Of a DNA stretch of 64,000 nucleotides, positions 1-8,422 are shown one piece after another. Location: contig JAFDYJ010000035.1 of the NCBI GenBank assembly GCA_018267515.1, forward strand, positions 1 to 64,000, in the 5' to 3' direction. Every line of letters begins with the position of its first letter. Position 1 is the first letter of the stretch. Source of the DNA: Bacteroidota bacterium (lineage in GTDB: Bacteria; Bacteroidota; Bacteroidia; Chitinophagales; Chitinophagaceae). Under the pieces are notes generated by a model. It saw only the letters and a list, made by a program, of their open reading frames with translations. It was not told where the DNA came from and did not search any database. The position numbers and the translations under genes were made by a program.

Positions 1-404
1 TTCATTTCATCAACCAACTCTGTACTTACTTCTGAAAAATTATTTACAAAATTCAACGGATTTTGTATTTCATGAGCAATGCCGGCAGTGAGCTCTCCCA
101 ACGAAGCCATCTTTTCGGATTGGATAAGTTGGGCCTGGGCTGCTTTTAATTCTTCCAATGATTTTTGCAATGCATCATTCGATTCTTCAATGGCTTTTCT
201 TTTGAGTTCCAGTTCCTGGATGGTTTCTTCGAGCAATATTGCTGTGGTGCGTTTTACTTTTTCAGTGCGGTCGAGTTTGAAATTGGCAATCTCCATTTCT
301 TTGTCTGCATCTTTAGTAAGTTTTAATAAAGCAGATTTTTCGTCATCGCTTAAGTGCTCCGATTGCTGAATAATGTCAAGTATGTTTTTAAGATGTTGGT
401 TCAA
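1..404 (-). CDS. Sensor histidine kinase, partial (C-terminal part beyond window edge)
   Basis: About 134 residues are visible and the reading frame runs off the left edge. It begins with a charged helical, probably coiled-coil region (residues about 1-100, rich in Glu and Lys) and then reaches a clear H-box, [12 protein letters not shown], with the phospho-accepting His near residue 111. This is the dimerisation and phosphotransfer (HisKA-type) segment; the ATPase domain must lie outside the window. No ATG is available: an in-frame TAG sits just upstream and the first usable start is TTG at 402-404. There is no membrane segment, so it is probably cytoplasmic and takes its signal from a partner. 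It is the last gene of the minus-strand FIST array, so the FIST proteins are plausible sensory partners (inference). Confidence 0.85.
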   Translation of the reverse strand, partial: MNQHLKNILDIIQQSEHLSDDEKSALLKLTKDADKEMEIANFKLDRTEKVKRTTAILLEETIQELELKRKAIEESNDALQKSLEELKAAQAQLIQSEKMASLGELTAGIAHEIQNPLNFVNNFSEVSTELVDEM

Positions 405-410
405 TTTAAA

Positions 411-450
411 ATTGTTAATGGTGAATGGCTAATCGATAATGGTTAATTTT
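411..450. repeat. AT-rich intergenic microrepeat
   Basis: The 18-mer aatcgataatggttaatt at 431-448 recurs exactly at 1678-1695. The surrounding sequence here is a loose repetition of TTAAT/GGTTAAT words. Similar AT-rich strings (variants of caattatcaattcac) lie at 499-526, 2970-3000, 5394-5440 and 6607-6645, mostly just past the stop codons of the FIST genes. The function is not known. Confidence 0.6.
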
Positions 451-525
451 TAAAGTTGAAAGTTATTATTCGGTTGAAGAAATAGTTTTTTATTTAATTA
501 TCAATTCACAATTGACAATTAGCCA

Positions 526-1668
526 TTATTTCCTCTCTTTCAATGCCACACAACAAGTTGTGAGATTATGCATTTCCAGATTGCCGCCTGTCGCTCTTCC
601 CAATTCTGCATTGCTGAACATTCCGGCCATAGGCACATTCCAAACTTTCTTTACTCCTTCCAGTTCTTCGCTCATCAATGGTCCCAACGACATTATCCTG
701 CCGGCGCAACTGAATACTACCAATGCATCTGCTTCGGGCATTTCAGTTTCTTTCAAATTTTGAACGCCTTTTACCACTTTATCCATCACATCCCAATCAG
801 GTGGTAAGGAGAAACGAACTTTAGCTCCCTGTGGCACTGAGCCGCTGGTATAAAAGGAACGGTCGCTCCAGTCCACCTGCAAACCCGGCCTCATCACAGG
901 ATCGCCTTTCTCTCTTTGCAACTGCAGGGGGAAATTGGCTGCAATCTCTAACAGTAAATTGGTATTCTCGGGATTTACTCCTTCAATCCCACCATACTTC
1001 GCCGTTATATCAAGCACGGGAATATCATCAACTGTATAAACATGATTGCCTTCACTTTTTGTAACTATTTTTTCCGTGCCCACTGCTTTCCATCCGCAGG
1101 TAGCCACACCTTTTATTTCAACTTTGGTTTCATCCAATGCAATGCAAACCATTGCAGCATTGCTGTCTTTTCCATTAGTAAAAACAAAGGTTTCAACGAA
1201 TGTGTAATCATCCCCGGCAGCACCTCCATAAGCATTTACATGCATGCCGGCTATATCTTCCAGGCCGTGTAAAATTTCTTCGCCATCAGTAGCATCACCG
1301 CTAATACCAATTAAAAATGCAGGGATGGAAAATTTTTCTTTTGCTTTTTGTGCAATACCCCATGCGATATCCCGGAAATTTTTATCCGGATATTCTTCAA
1401 AATAAACCTGGAAATTTTCTTTGTTCATATCAAGCAGTAATATGGCCGCTGAGCCTTTTTCAGTTTCTTCATCAATAAATTCGCCATTGGTGGTGCATCC
1501 GAAAATGGCAATGCCTGCTTGATCCAATAGCTTGCAAATCGCTGTTCGGTTCTGACTTTTTGAAATAAAGCAGATGGCTAATGTTGGCTTGAAGCCTTCA
1601 GCCATACTTTGTTGTAAAGCTGCTTGAATTTCTTCCGGTGATTTTCCTTTAATTGATTTTGCAGTCAT
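526..1668 (-). CDS. FIST N- and C-domain signal transduction protein (paralog 1)
   Basis: This is a 380-residue soluble protein with a FIST_N domain (about 25-195) followed by a FIST_C domain (about 205-365). FIST proteins are predicted small-ligand sensors, possibly for amino-acid-like compounds; no ligand is established. Visible landmarks are GGAAGDD (148-154), ATCGW (189-193), VYTVD (210-214), FSLPPD (286-291) and FSCAGR (319-324), all shared with three other genes in this cluster. The N-terminus MTAKSIKGKSPEEIQ is nearly the same in all four paralogs, which fixes the start. There is no signal peptide. It lies between the DUF4143 ATPase gene and the histidine kinase, on the same strand, and could feed the kinase (inference). 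Confidence 0.93.
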   Translation of the reverse strand: MTAKSIKGKSPEEIQAALQQSMAEGFKPTLAICFISKSQNRTAICKLLDQAGIAIFGCTTNGEFIDEETEKGSAAILLLDMNKENFQVYFEEYPDKNFRDIAWGIAQKAKEKFSIPAFLIGISGDATDGEEILHGLEDIAGMHVNAYGGAAGDDYTFVETFVFTNGKDSNAAMVCIALDETKVEIKGVATCGWKAVGTEKIVTKSEGNHVYTVDDIPVLDITAKYGGIEGVNPENTNLLLEIAANFPLQLQREKGDPVMRPGLQVDWSDRSFYTSGSVPQGAKVRFSLPPDWDVMDKVVKGVQNLKETEMPEADALVVFSCAGRIMSLGPLMSEELEGVKKVWNVPMAGMFSNAELGRATGGNLEMHNLTTCCVALKERK

Positions 1669-1671
1669 GTA

Positions 1672-1705
1672 ATTGTTAATCGATAATGGTTAATTGTTAA
1701 TGTTA
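1672..1705. repeat. AT-rich intergenic microrepeat (second copy)
   Basis: This contains the exact 18-mer shared with 431-448, plus flanking attgttaat words on both sides. It occupies the whole gap between the FIST paralog 1 start and the ATPase gene and runs into the 3' end of the latter. Confidence 0.6.
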
Positions 1706-2829
1706 TTTTGTACCATGAAGTCCTCGACATTTTCATGATTGATAAATTGAAAGCTATGTTTAGGGTAATTGGAAGAAAAGGTTTTGTTGAGCCTTGGCTT
1801 CTTATTGCTGCTCCATTTTATTTCAAAGGCCTTTAGCATATTATCTTTCCGGATTACCAGGTCCACCTCCTGTTGATCATGTGAACGCCAGAAATAGAAT
1901 TCACCATAATGTTTGTAGTAAGTGTTAATCTTGTACATTTCGCTGATAACATAGTTTTCCCATAGGGCGCCTTTATCATTTCGGGTTTCTATTACTGAAA
2001 AATTTCCTGTGAGGGAGTTGATGATACCGTTATCAGTAAAATACACCTTTCGCCCCTTTTTCAATTCTTTAGTTAGGTTGGTAGCATAGGCCGGAAGACG
2101 AAATATGATATAGCATTGCTCTAATAAATGAATATATTTTTCAACTGTTTCATTATTCAATTGCAGTTGCTTGCCCAATTGATTATAGTTGACTTCGCTA
2201 CCTACACTCGAAGCAAGCAGTTTCAAAAGATGCAATAATTTCTCAGGTTTTTGTAATCCCTGGTACATCAGAATATCTTTATACAAAAAACTGTCTGATA
2301 ATAATTTGAGCCTTTCTTTTTCTTCACCGCTATGCACCACCACTTCAGGATAATAGCCATATACCATGCGGTGCGGTACCATTCTTTTCTCTTCAATCAA
2401 CCCGTGATGTGCTACCATTTCCGAGAAGCTGAGCGGGAACAAATGATATTCCCACTTGCGACCAGTGAGAGGCTCATTGGTTTTATTCTTAATTTCAAAG
2501 GCTGAAGAACCTGTGGCTATTACCTGCACTTCTTTCATAGAATCGGTAATGAGTTTTAATTTCTTGCCAATACCTGTTATCTGCTGTGCTTCATCAATGA
2601 TGATAATCTTTTTCTTGCCGAAATAACTCTTCAACCGTGTGGATGTGGCAGCTTCAAGCAATGCTTTGATATCCGGTTCATCTGCATTCAGCCATAGCGT
2701 ATCGTTCCTTCCCTCTGTTATATTTTGCAGCATCGTGGTCTTGCCCACCTGTCTTCCACCCAGCAGTACAATAGCTTTTCCTTTATGAAGTTTGCCCTTA
2801 AGTTCCTTTTCTAAAAAACGAAAAACCAT
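1690..2829 (-). CDS. AAA-type ATPase with C-terminal DUF4143 (PD-(D/E)XK-like) domain
   Basis: 379 residues. The N-terminal P-loop ATPase has Walker A GGRQVGKTT (about 25-33) and a Walker B in KKKIIIIDEAQ (about 73-82), followed by a sensor-like TGSS. The C-terminal half is a DUF4143 domain with an EVDLVIR...AFEIKW pattern typical of PD-(D/E)XK nuclease folds. Family members are widespread accessory ATPases of unclear role; some resemble selfish or toxin-related genes. It interrupts the run of FIST paralogs and has its own upstream region with a 28-bp palindrome, so it is probably transcribed and regulated separately. No specific substrate can be assigned. Confidence 0.9.
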   Translation of the reverse strand: MVFRFLEKELKGKLHKGKAIVLLGGRQVGKTTMLQNITEGRNDTLWLNADEPDIKALLEAATSTRLKSYFGKKKIIIIDEAQQITGIGKKLKLITDSMKEVQVIATGSSAFEIKNKTNEPLTGRKWEYHLFPLSFSEMVAHHGLIEEKRMVPHRMVYGYYPEVVVHSGEEKERLKLLSDSFLYKDILMYQGLQKPEKLLHLLKLLASSVGSEVNYNQLGKQLQLNNETVEKYIHLLEQCYIIFRLPAYATNLTKELKKGRKVYFTDNGIINSLTGNFSVIETRNDKGALWENYVISEMYKINTYYKHYGEFYFWRSHDQQEVDLVIRKDNMLKAFEIKWSSNKKPRLNKTFSSNYPKHSFQFINHENVEDFMVQNNINN

Positions 2830-2845
2830 AATATTTTTGAATGTT

Positions 2846-2873
2846 TCCGTAAATATAACGTTATATTTACGGA
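2846..2873. promoter_or_regulatory. 28-bp perfect palindrome upstream of the DUF4143 ATPase gene
   Basis: The two 14-nt arms (first arm tccgtaaatataac) are exact reverse complements with no spacer. The centre is 30 bp upstream of the ATPase start codon. Each arm contains a TATATTTA word close to the Bacteroidota -7 box TAnnTTTG, so the palindrome may overlap the promoter. It could be an operator, a cruciform or a mobility mark; the sequence alone does not decide. Confidence 0.75.
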
Positions 2874-2987
2874 TATAATGGAAATTATAATGAAAACAAG
2901 GTTTTTAAGGAGTATGGAATTTGAATCGGTAAGATGGCCTCCTGGCAACATTTTTTGCAGCAAATTCTCTAATTATTCATTCACCAT

Positions 2988-4124
2988 TCATAATTCCTTC
3001 AACGTCACCACGCAACAGGTGTTGTTATGAAATTCATGTTTCCCTTTCCTGGATTTTCCAAACTCACCATAACTGAAAAAACCAATCATTGGTGCATTCC
3101 ATACTTTTTGCACCCGTTCAATTTCTTCACTCGTCATTACGCCAAAAGACAAATAGCGACTGATGCAGGAAAACATGATGATGGCATCAGCATCCTCGTG
3201 TTCATCATTCCTGATTTCAGAACACTCAGCCACTACGGTATCTATCACATCAAAATCGGGTGGTAATGAAAACCGAATTTTAGCTCCTTGCGGGACAGTG
3301 CCGGCACAGATGAGTGAATGATCTTCTGTATTTCCAAGCATAGCAGTACGCATTACCGGCGGCATCCCTTCCCGTTCTAACTGAAGGGGGTAATAAGCAC
3401 CGAGATTGAAAACCGTATTGGTGATGGGTTGATCACTCAGGCTCAGCCCGAGGTATTTCATTACAAGATCCAAAGCAGGTTCATTGTCTATGGTGTAAAC
3501 TACATTGCCATCACTCTTAGTAATTGTCTTGCTGATACCAATCGGCTTCCAGCCGCAGGTAGCAACACCTGTAACTTCTATTTTGTCGTTGTCTAATACA
3601 AGTGCAATCAACCCGGTAGTACTTATCCTTTGATGTGTAAAAACTTTGGGACTGCTTAATGACAAATCATCACCCGCTACGCCACCAAAAATGGTAACCT
3701 CGGATCCAAATCCATCTTCGATACCTGTTATGATTTTTTCCGCATCTACATGCAGCCAGCCGGAAGCAATGATGAATGCCGGGTTGGAAAATAATTCTTT
3801 TCCTTCTCTTCCTAATTGCAATGCCCGTTCATACGTGTCACCATGGGTTTCATAAAAAATAATTTTGAAAAGAGAAGGAGGGATATCCAGCAACATAACG
3901 ACGATTCCTCCTTCGCTGATTTCACTGCTGATAAATTCCCCTGAAGTAGTAGAGCCAAAAACCCGGATACCCTGTTCGTTCAGCAGATTACATACAGTTT
4001 CTATACCCTGCTTATAAGACATGAACACGATTGCAAGTGTAGGATTGAAATTATCATGCAGGCTTTGTTGCAGTGCAACTTTAATTTCTTCCGTAGAATT
4101 TCCTTTAAGTGTTTTTGCTTTCAT
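2988..4124 (-). CDS. FIST N- and C-domain signal transduction protein (paralog 2)
   Basis: 378 residues with the same two-domain FIST layout as its neighbours. Landmarks include GGVAGDD, ATCGWKPIG, VYTIDNEPALD, FSLPPDFD and FSCISR. The N-terminus MKAKTLKGNSTEEI matches the paralog pattern, so the start is secure. It follows the EthD-like gene after only 6 bp and is therefore probably co-transcribed with it. Sequence divergence from paralogs 1, 3 and 4 is spread over the whole length, which argues for old duplications with possible ligand specialisation rather than recent copying. Confidence 0.93.
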   Translation of the reverse strand: MKAKTLKGNSTEEIKVALQQSLHDNFNPTLAIVFMSYKQGIETVCNLLNEQGIRVFGSTTSGEFISSEISEGGIVVMLLDIPPSLFKIIFYETHGDTYERALQLGREGKELFSNPAFIIASGWLHVDAEKIITGIEDGFGSEVTIFGGVAGDDLSLSSPKVFTHQRISTTGLIALVLDNDKIEVTGVATCGWKPIGISKTITKSDGNVVYTIDNEPALDLVMKYLGLSLSDQPITNTVFNLGAYYPLQLEREGMPPVMRTAMLGNTEDHSLICAGTVPQGAKIRFSLPPDFDVIDTVVAECSEIRNDEHEDADAIIMFSCISRYLSFGVMTSEEIERVQKVWNAPMIGFFSYGEFGKSRKGKHEFHNNTCCVVTLKEL

Positions 4125-4130
4125 GTATGC

Positions 4131-4433
4131 TTATTCAATTATTCCAAACATGATTGTAACCCCACCAGTAGCAAAATTGGATAAATCCGCAGCCATTGCC
4201 TGTCCTTCGGGTGAAGCCAATGCCTGTTGCATTTCAGCAGCGCTGTTAAAAAATAATTCTGCCATCCGGTAAAATGCAGGTGCAGACCCATCTGGGTTGG
4301 GTAAAAACTTTGTGTACTCGGCCTTCACTATTCCCTTTGCTTTAGCAACAAGTGGCAGATGAGTACTACTATAATACCCTTCAAAAGCTGTCGCATCCTT
4401 TGGATGTCCGTACAATACTGTGCCTTTAATCAT
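4131..4433 (-). CDS. EthD family protein
   Basis: A 100-residue single-domain protein of the dimeric alpha/beta-barrel (EthD) type. The family signature appears as the early YGHPKDATAFEGYY...HLPLVAKAKG segment and the later GQAMAADLSNFATGG segment. EthD-like proteins are small stress or degradation-associated proteins; the biochemical role is unproven. It sits 32 bp after the alpha/beta hydrolase and 6 bp before FIST paralog 2, so it is probably part of the same transcript. Confidence 0.85.
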   Translation of the reverse strand: MIKGTVLYGHPKDATAFEGYYSSTHLPLVAKAKGIVKAEYTKFLPNPDGSAPAFYRMAELFFNSAAEMQQALASPEGQAMAADLSNFATGGVTIMFGIIE

Positions 4434-4465
4434 ACAAGTTGTTTTCTTTGTTGAAATTTGTTGGT

Positions 4466-5350
4466 TTATTTATCAAGAAATGAAAGCACTTTATTTATCA
4501 GCGATATTCTTTTATTGGTAAACCCATGATCTGTTTTCCAAACTTCATACTCAAAATAGTTATGGTTTTTCTTTCGTAATGATTCTGCTAACTCTTTGTT
4601 CTTATTATTTTCATCAATCATGATGTATTGTTTACCGGATAAAGCTTCATCATTATCCAGATTAAAATAAGAAAGGTCGTCAATGATCTGTTTGTAAATT
4701 TGTTCAACAGGTGTGTTCAGCACAAAATAGCTGTAAGGATTATTGGGCCTGGCAGCAAAGGCTTTGAGTTGTTCGGTTGATATATTCTTAAATTGCTGAT
4801 AAAAATTTGCTGCGGATATAGCAAATCCTTTTTTAATTCCGGGTATTTCTGCCAAAGCTTTCAGACAAACCCAACCACCAAGGCTATGTCCAAACAAAGC
4901 AATGTTGGATGTATCAATGCGAAGAGAGTCGCTGTACTTTTTGCAAAAGGCAACAACATTTACCACATCCTGTACACAGTTTTTAAAACTATACTGGCCT
5001 TCACTTCCCCAGGAACCACGATAATCAAAATAAATTATATTCCATCCGTGTGCCCTCACCACCTGCCCCAGGTCGAGGTTGCGTTCATTACCAGGATATC
5101 CATGCAATAATAAAAGTGTGGGATGTTTTTGTACACCATTAGCAGTGTATATAAAACCTGCCAACCGTGAATCTTCGGAAGGAATAGTGAGTTCTATTGT
5201 ACCTGCTGGTGCATCTTTATCCCATTGTAAATCTTTTAAAACAATTGAATCTGACTGTGCTTTAACCGAAAAAGAAGTTCCGGTTATACAACAAAAGAAT
5301 AAAATGAGTTTTAATGTAGATTTCGATTTTTTTAGCATATAATTTTTCAT
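4466..5350 (-). CDS. Secreted alpha/beta hydrolase
   Basis: About 294 residues from the chosen start. An in-frame extension to 5398 exists, but a Sec signal peptide (LILFFCC then SVKAQ) follows the ATG at 5350 or the one at 5338, so the longer form is unlikely. The mature protein is an alpha/beta hydrolase with HGYPGNERN forming the oxyanion region, nucleophile elbow GHSLGG, a probable acidic residue in YIMIDENN and a catalytic His in KTDHGFT. It resembles the dienelactone hydrolase and S9-peptidase-like esterases. The substrate is unknown. It should act in the periplasm, unlike the cytoplasmic FIST proteins around it. Confidence 0.87.
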   Translation of the reverse strand: MKNYMLKKSKSTLKLILFFCCITGTSFSVKAQSDSIVLKDLQWDKDAPAGTIELTIPSEDSRLAGFIYTANGVQKHPTLLLLHGYPGNERNLDLGQVVRAHGWNIIYFDYRGSWGSEGQYSFKNCVQDVVNVVAFCKKYSDSLRIDTSNIALFGHSLGGWVCLKALAEIPGIKKGFAISAANFYQQFKNISTEQLKAFAARPNNPYSYFVLNTPVEQIYKQIIDDLSYFNLDNDEALSGKQYIMIDENNKNKELAESLRKKNHNYFEYEVWKTDHGFTNKRISLINKVLSFLDK

Positions 5351-5437
5351 TTTTTGTTGTTTTATTATCCAATCAGGACTTGTATCATCTATTATCAATT
5401 AACAATTATCAATTCACCATTTAACATTCACAATTAT

Positions 5438-6562
5438 TTACAATTCCTTCAACGCTACCCAACTTACCGTTGTTCCATGAAATTCCGGCCTGGTATCATC
5501 CAGCTTTCCATATTCTCCTAATGAAAAAAATCCTGCCATTGGTTTATTCCAGGTTGCAGCCAAACCGGATATTTCTGTATTTACCATTGGCCCCAAAGAG
5601 GACAGCCTGCCCACACAGGAAAAAACCAGCATAGCATCCGCATCCGGCATTTCATTTTCTTTTATGGTTTTGGTGCTTTCAATTACAGTATCTATCACTT
5701 CCAGATCCGGAGGCAATGAAAAGCGAAACATTGAACCTTCTTCCACAGGCGCACCCAACATCACAGCATTATTCTCCTGGTTCCATACTATTATTGGGTT
5801 CATAATCGGTTTTCCTGATCCTCTCTGAAACTGCAATGGAAAACTATCCAGTCCATCAGATTTATCACCTCTCAGCATTTCTGTTCCCAGGAATTTTTTT
5901 ATTACCTGCATGGCAGGTTCGTGGTCAATTGTGTAAACCCAGTTTCCTTCACTTTTTGTGATTTTTTTTGCTGTCCCCACCGGTTTCCATCCTGATACAG
6001 CCATTCCCTTCACATCAATTTTATCTTCATCCAATATCAATGCTATTATTCCGGAGTTTGTTTTTGAATAATTGGTAAAAACAGTACCGGTGTAGTTTGT
6101 AGTGTCTCCGGCTCCACCACCAATAATCGTAACATTCATTCCTGCTTTGTTCAATATGCCTTTGATAACTGCTTCCGGCGGAATTGAAATATCAACAGTG
6201 GAAATAATAAACGCAGGGTGATTAAAAGCTGTATTGCCTGCTGCTCCCACTTCACAGCAGGATTCATATACCGAAGTGACATTATAATTTTTCAACTGAA
6301 TAATAAATGTTTCAGGTTTTAAATCCATCAGTAATACAACAATGCCTTCCGGTTCAATGCCCTCTTCTGAAAATTTATGTGACGTGCTGGCTCCGAATAT
6401 TGTAATGCTCTCTGCATCCAGTATGCGTGTAATTTTATCAATATATTCCACCTGCGTTAAATACACTACTGCAAGAGTAGGCTTATAACCTTCAGCTAAT
6501 GCTTGATTTAATGCCGATTGAATTTCATCCGGCGAATTTCCCTTAATTGATTTTGCAGTCAT
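5438..6562 (-). CDS. FIST N- and C-domain signal transduction protein (paralog 3)
   Basis: 374 residues with FIST_N then FIST_C. Landmarks: GGGAGDT (where the other three have GDD), SGWKPVG (Ser-Gly-Trp replaces Cys-Gly-Trp of paralogs 1 and 2), VYTIDHEPAM, FSLPPDLE and FSCVGR. The substitutions at the GDD and CGW positions suggest altered ligand contacts (inference). The start MTAKSIKGNSPDEIQ is fixed by the paralogs. It lies between FIST paralog 4 and the secreted hydrolase, on the same strand. Confidence 0.93.
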   Translation of the reverse strand: MTAKSIKGNSPDEIQSALNQALAEGYKPTLAVVYLTQVEYIDKITRILDAESITIFGASTSHKFSEEGIEPEGIVVLLMDLKPETFIIQLKNYNVTSVYESCCEVGAAGNTAFNHPAFIISTVDISIPPEAVIKGILNKAGMNVTIIGGGAGDTTNYTGTVFTNYSKTNSGIIALILDEDKIDVKGMAVSGWKPVGTAKKITKSEGNWVYTIDHEPAMQVIKKFLGTEMLRGDKSDGLDSFPLQFQRGSGKPIMNPIIVWNQENNAVMLGAPVEEGSMFRFSLPPDLEVIDTVIESTKTIKENEMPDADAMLVFSCVGRLSSLGPMVNTEISGLAATWNKPMAGFFSLGEYGKLDDTRPEFHGTTVSWVALKEL

Positions 6563-6629
6563 CTATTGATAATATTATAATGTTGATCGTAAATCAAATG
6601 TTTTATCCATAAATAACAATTCACAATTA

Positions 6630-7793
6630 TCAATTATCAATTTCCTTCACCGCCACCCAACAACAAACACCCGAATGAAAATGTTGTTTACCATTTTTTG
6701 TCCTGCCAAATTCTCCATAAGTATAAAAGCCTGCCATCGGTACTTGCCATAGTTCTGCAAGGCCATCATTTTCTCGGGTAGTTAAGGGTCCCAGCACGGG
6801 AGGCCGACCGGCACAGGAAAAAATCACCAATGCATCGGGCTGCATTTCTTTTTCATTTTTAAGAGTTGCCGCTTCGGAAATAATCTCTTCAGAAATTTCA
6901 AAATCCGGTGGAGTGGTAAAATAAAACACAGAACCTTCCTTCACTTCTGTATCCATCACCAGTGCTCCCTCATCCGCATCAATAGACATCGGTGATAAAA
7001 TAATTGATTCTCCATCTTCCCGGGTGCCTATGAATGGATAATGAATGGACACTTCTTTGAACATATCAAATTTTTCTTCCCAGGTTTTATTTGAAACACC
7101 TAAGTATTTCAAATACATTTCCACTGCAGGTTTATCATCAATGGTATATACCCTTGTACCATTACTTTTAGTGAACGTTCTTGCCAAGCCCAATGGTTTC
7201 CATCCGTGAATCGCCATACCATTCAATGATATTTTGTCTCCATCGAATACCAATGCTGCAATGCCATCGCCGGATTCTTTATCATTTGTAAAAATGTAAC
7301 TGCCCTTGAATGTCCAGTCATCGCCTGCCATACCTCCAAAGAAAATGCTCTCATCGCCTAATTCTTTCACCAGGAATTTTACAAGGCTGACGCCATCAAA
7401 ATATTCGGCATTACCATTCACGCCGGTGCAAGTCAACAGAAATGTGGGATTTTTGAAAGTACGCTTTGCTTCTCTTGCAATTTGCGAAGCTGCATTTTCT
7501 AAACCGCTACCAGAAGTTTCCTCTAACAAAATAGTGTAGTAATCCCGTGAAAGATCCAATAAAAGAATACCGGCTTCGCCTTCACTTTGATTGCCGTCAA
7601 TGAATTCTCCGCAGGAGGTAGCGCCAAAGACATCAATATTTTTATTTTGCAATATTTTGCAAATAGCTTTCCTGTTCTGCTTTACAGAAATAAAAGCAAT
7701 CGCAAGAGTGGGCTTGAAATTTTCACCAATACATTCTTCTAAAGCCGATTGAATTTCTTCCGGTGATTTTCCTTTGATAGATTTTGCTTGCAT
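6630..7793 (-). CDS. FIST N- and C-domain signal transduction protein (paralog 4)
   Basis: 387 residues from the start at 7793 (MQAKSIKGKSPEEIQ), chosen because it matches the other three paralogs; a 13-residue in-frame extension to 7832 would overlap the upstream gene. Landmarks are GGMAGDD, IHGWKPLG (His replaces Cys), VYTIDDKPAVE, FTTPPDFE and FSCAGR. The start lies 1 nt beyond the stop of the SnoaL-like lipoprotein gene, so the two are translationally close and surely co-transcribed. Confidence 0.93.
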   Translation of the reverse strand: MQAKSIKGKSPEEIQSALEECIGENFKPTLAIAFISVKQNRKAICKILQNKNIDVFGATSCGEFIDGNQSEGEAGILLLDLSRDYYTILLEETSGSGLENAASQIAREAKRTFKNPTFLLTCTGVNGNAEYFDGVSLVKFLVKELGDESIFFGGMAGDDWTFKGSYIFTNDKESGDGIAALVFDGDKISLNGMAIHGWKPLGLARTFTKSNGTRVYTIDDKPAVEMYLKYLGVSNKTWEEKFDMFKEVSIHYPFIGTREDGESIILSPMSIDADEGALVMDTEVKEGSVFYFTTPPDFEISEEIISEAATLKNEKEMQPDALVIFSCAGRPPVLGPLTTRENDGLAELWQVPMAGFYTYGEFGRTKNGKQHFHSGVCCWVAVKEIDN

Positions 7794-7794
7794 C

Positions 7795-8331
7795 TTACCT
7801 GCTTTGCAATTCATGAATAATGGAATCTTCAACAGGTGCTTTCAGCTTGATAACTGCATTCATCAGTTCGTTGGGCAATGTGATGGAAAGAATGTACTGA
7901 TTCACTTTCCAATCATTACCCTGCTTAGATAATACACCCGAACCCCTGCATATTTTCATTTGTGTATTTAATAATTCATCAAACCAGGCAAGGTCTCCGG
8001 CTTTATTAAAGTAGATATTCCGTTGCAGCGATGTAAAATTCCAGGCACGGCCTTTATCAAAAATTGGTTTTGCCCACTTCATAAACTCCTGCTTGTTCCA
8101 TCGTTCTGTGGCATCGGTACCTGTGAAAACAGCATCCTCCGCATAAAAATTAAAATAGGCAGTATAATCCGCCCGGGCTGCAGCTGCATTAAACGAATCA
8201 AGCAGGGCATTGATTTGTTTTTTCTCAGTTGCGGTGTCTAAAGGAATTACCTTATCTCCGTTTTTATTTGAACAGTAAGAAAAAAACAGCAGTAATGCTG
8301 AGCCTGCGGTAAGAAGTGATATTCGTTTCAT
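7795..8331 (-). CDS. SnoaL/NTF2-like lipoprotein
   Basis: 178 residues. The N-terminus has a hydrophobic stretch followed by FSYCSN, compatible with a lipoprotein signal with Cys20. The body (about 38-160) is an NTF2-fold domain of the SnoaL-3 type (INALLDSFNAAAARADY, then AEDAVFTG and NKQEFMKW). Such domains bind small hydrophobic molecules or act as minor enzymes; no catalytic assignment can be made. It is the first gene of the minus-strand array that continues into FIST paralog 4. Confidence 0.82.
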   Translation of the reverse strand: MKRISLLTAGSALLLFFSYCSNKNGDKVIPLDTATEKKQINALLDSFNAAAARADYTAYFNFYAEDAVFTGTDATERWNKQEFMKWAKPIFDKGRAWNFTSLQRNIYFNKAGDLAWFDELLNTQMKICRGSGVLSKQGNDWKVNQYILSITLPNELMNAVIKLKAPVEDSIIHELQSR

Positions 8332-8422
8332 GCGATTTTGGTTTCTTTGTTTATTTGTGAAATTTATTTTATCAATCCTAATTGTTTCAGGAACTCATAG
8401 TTGTCAAAAAAAATCCTGCTCT

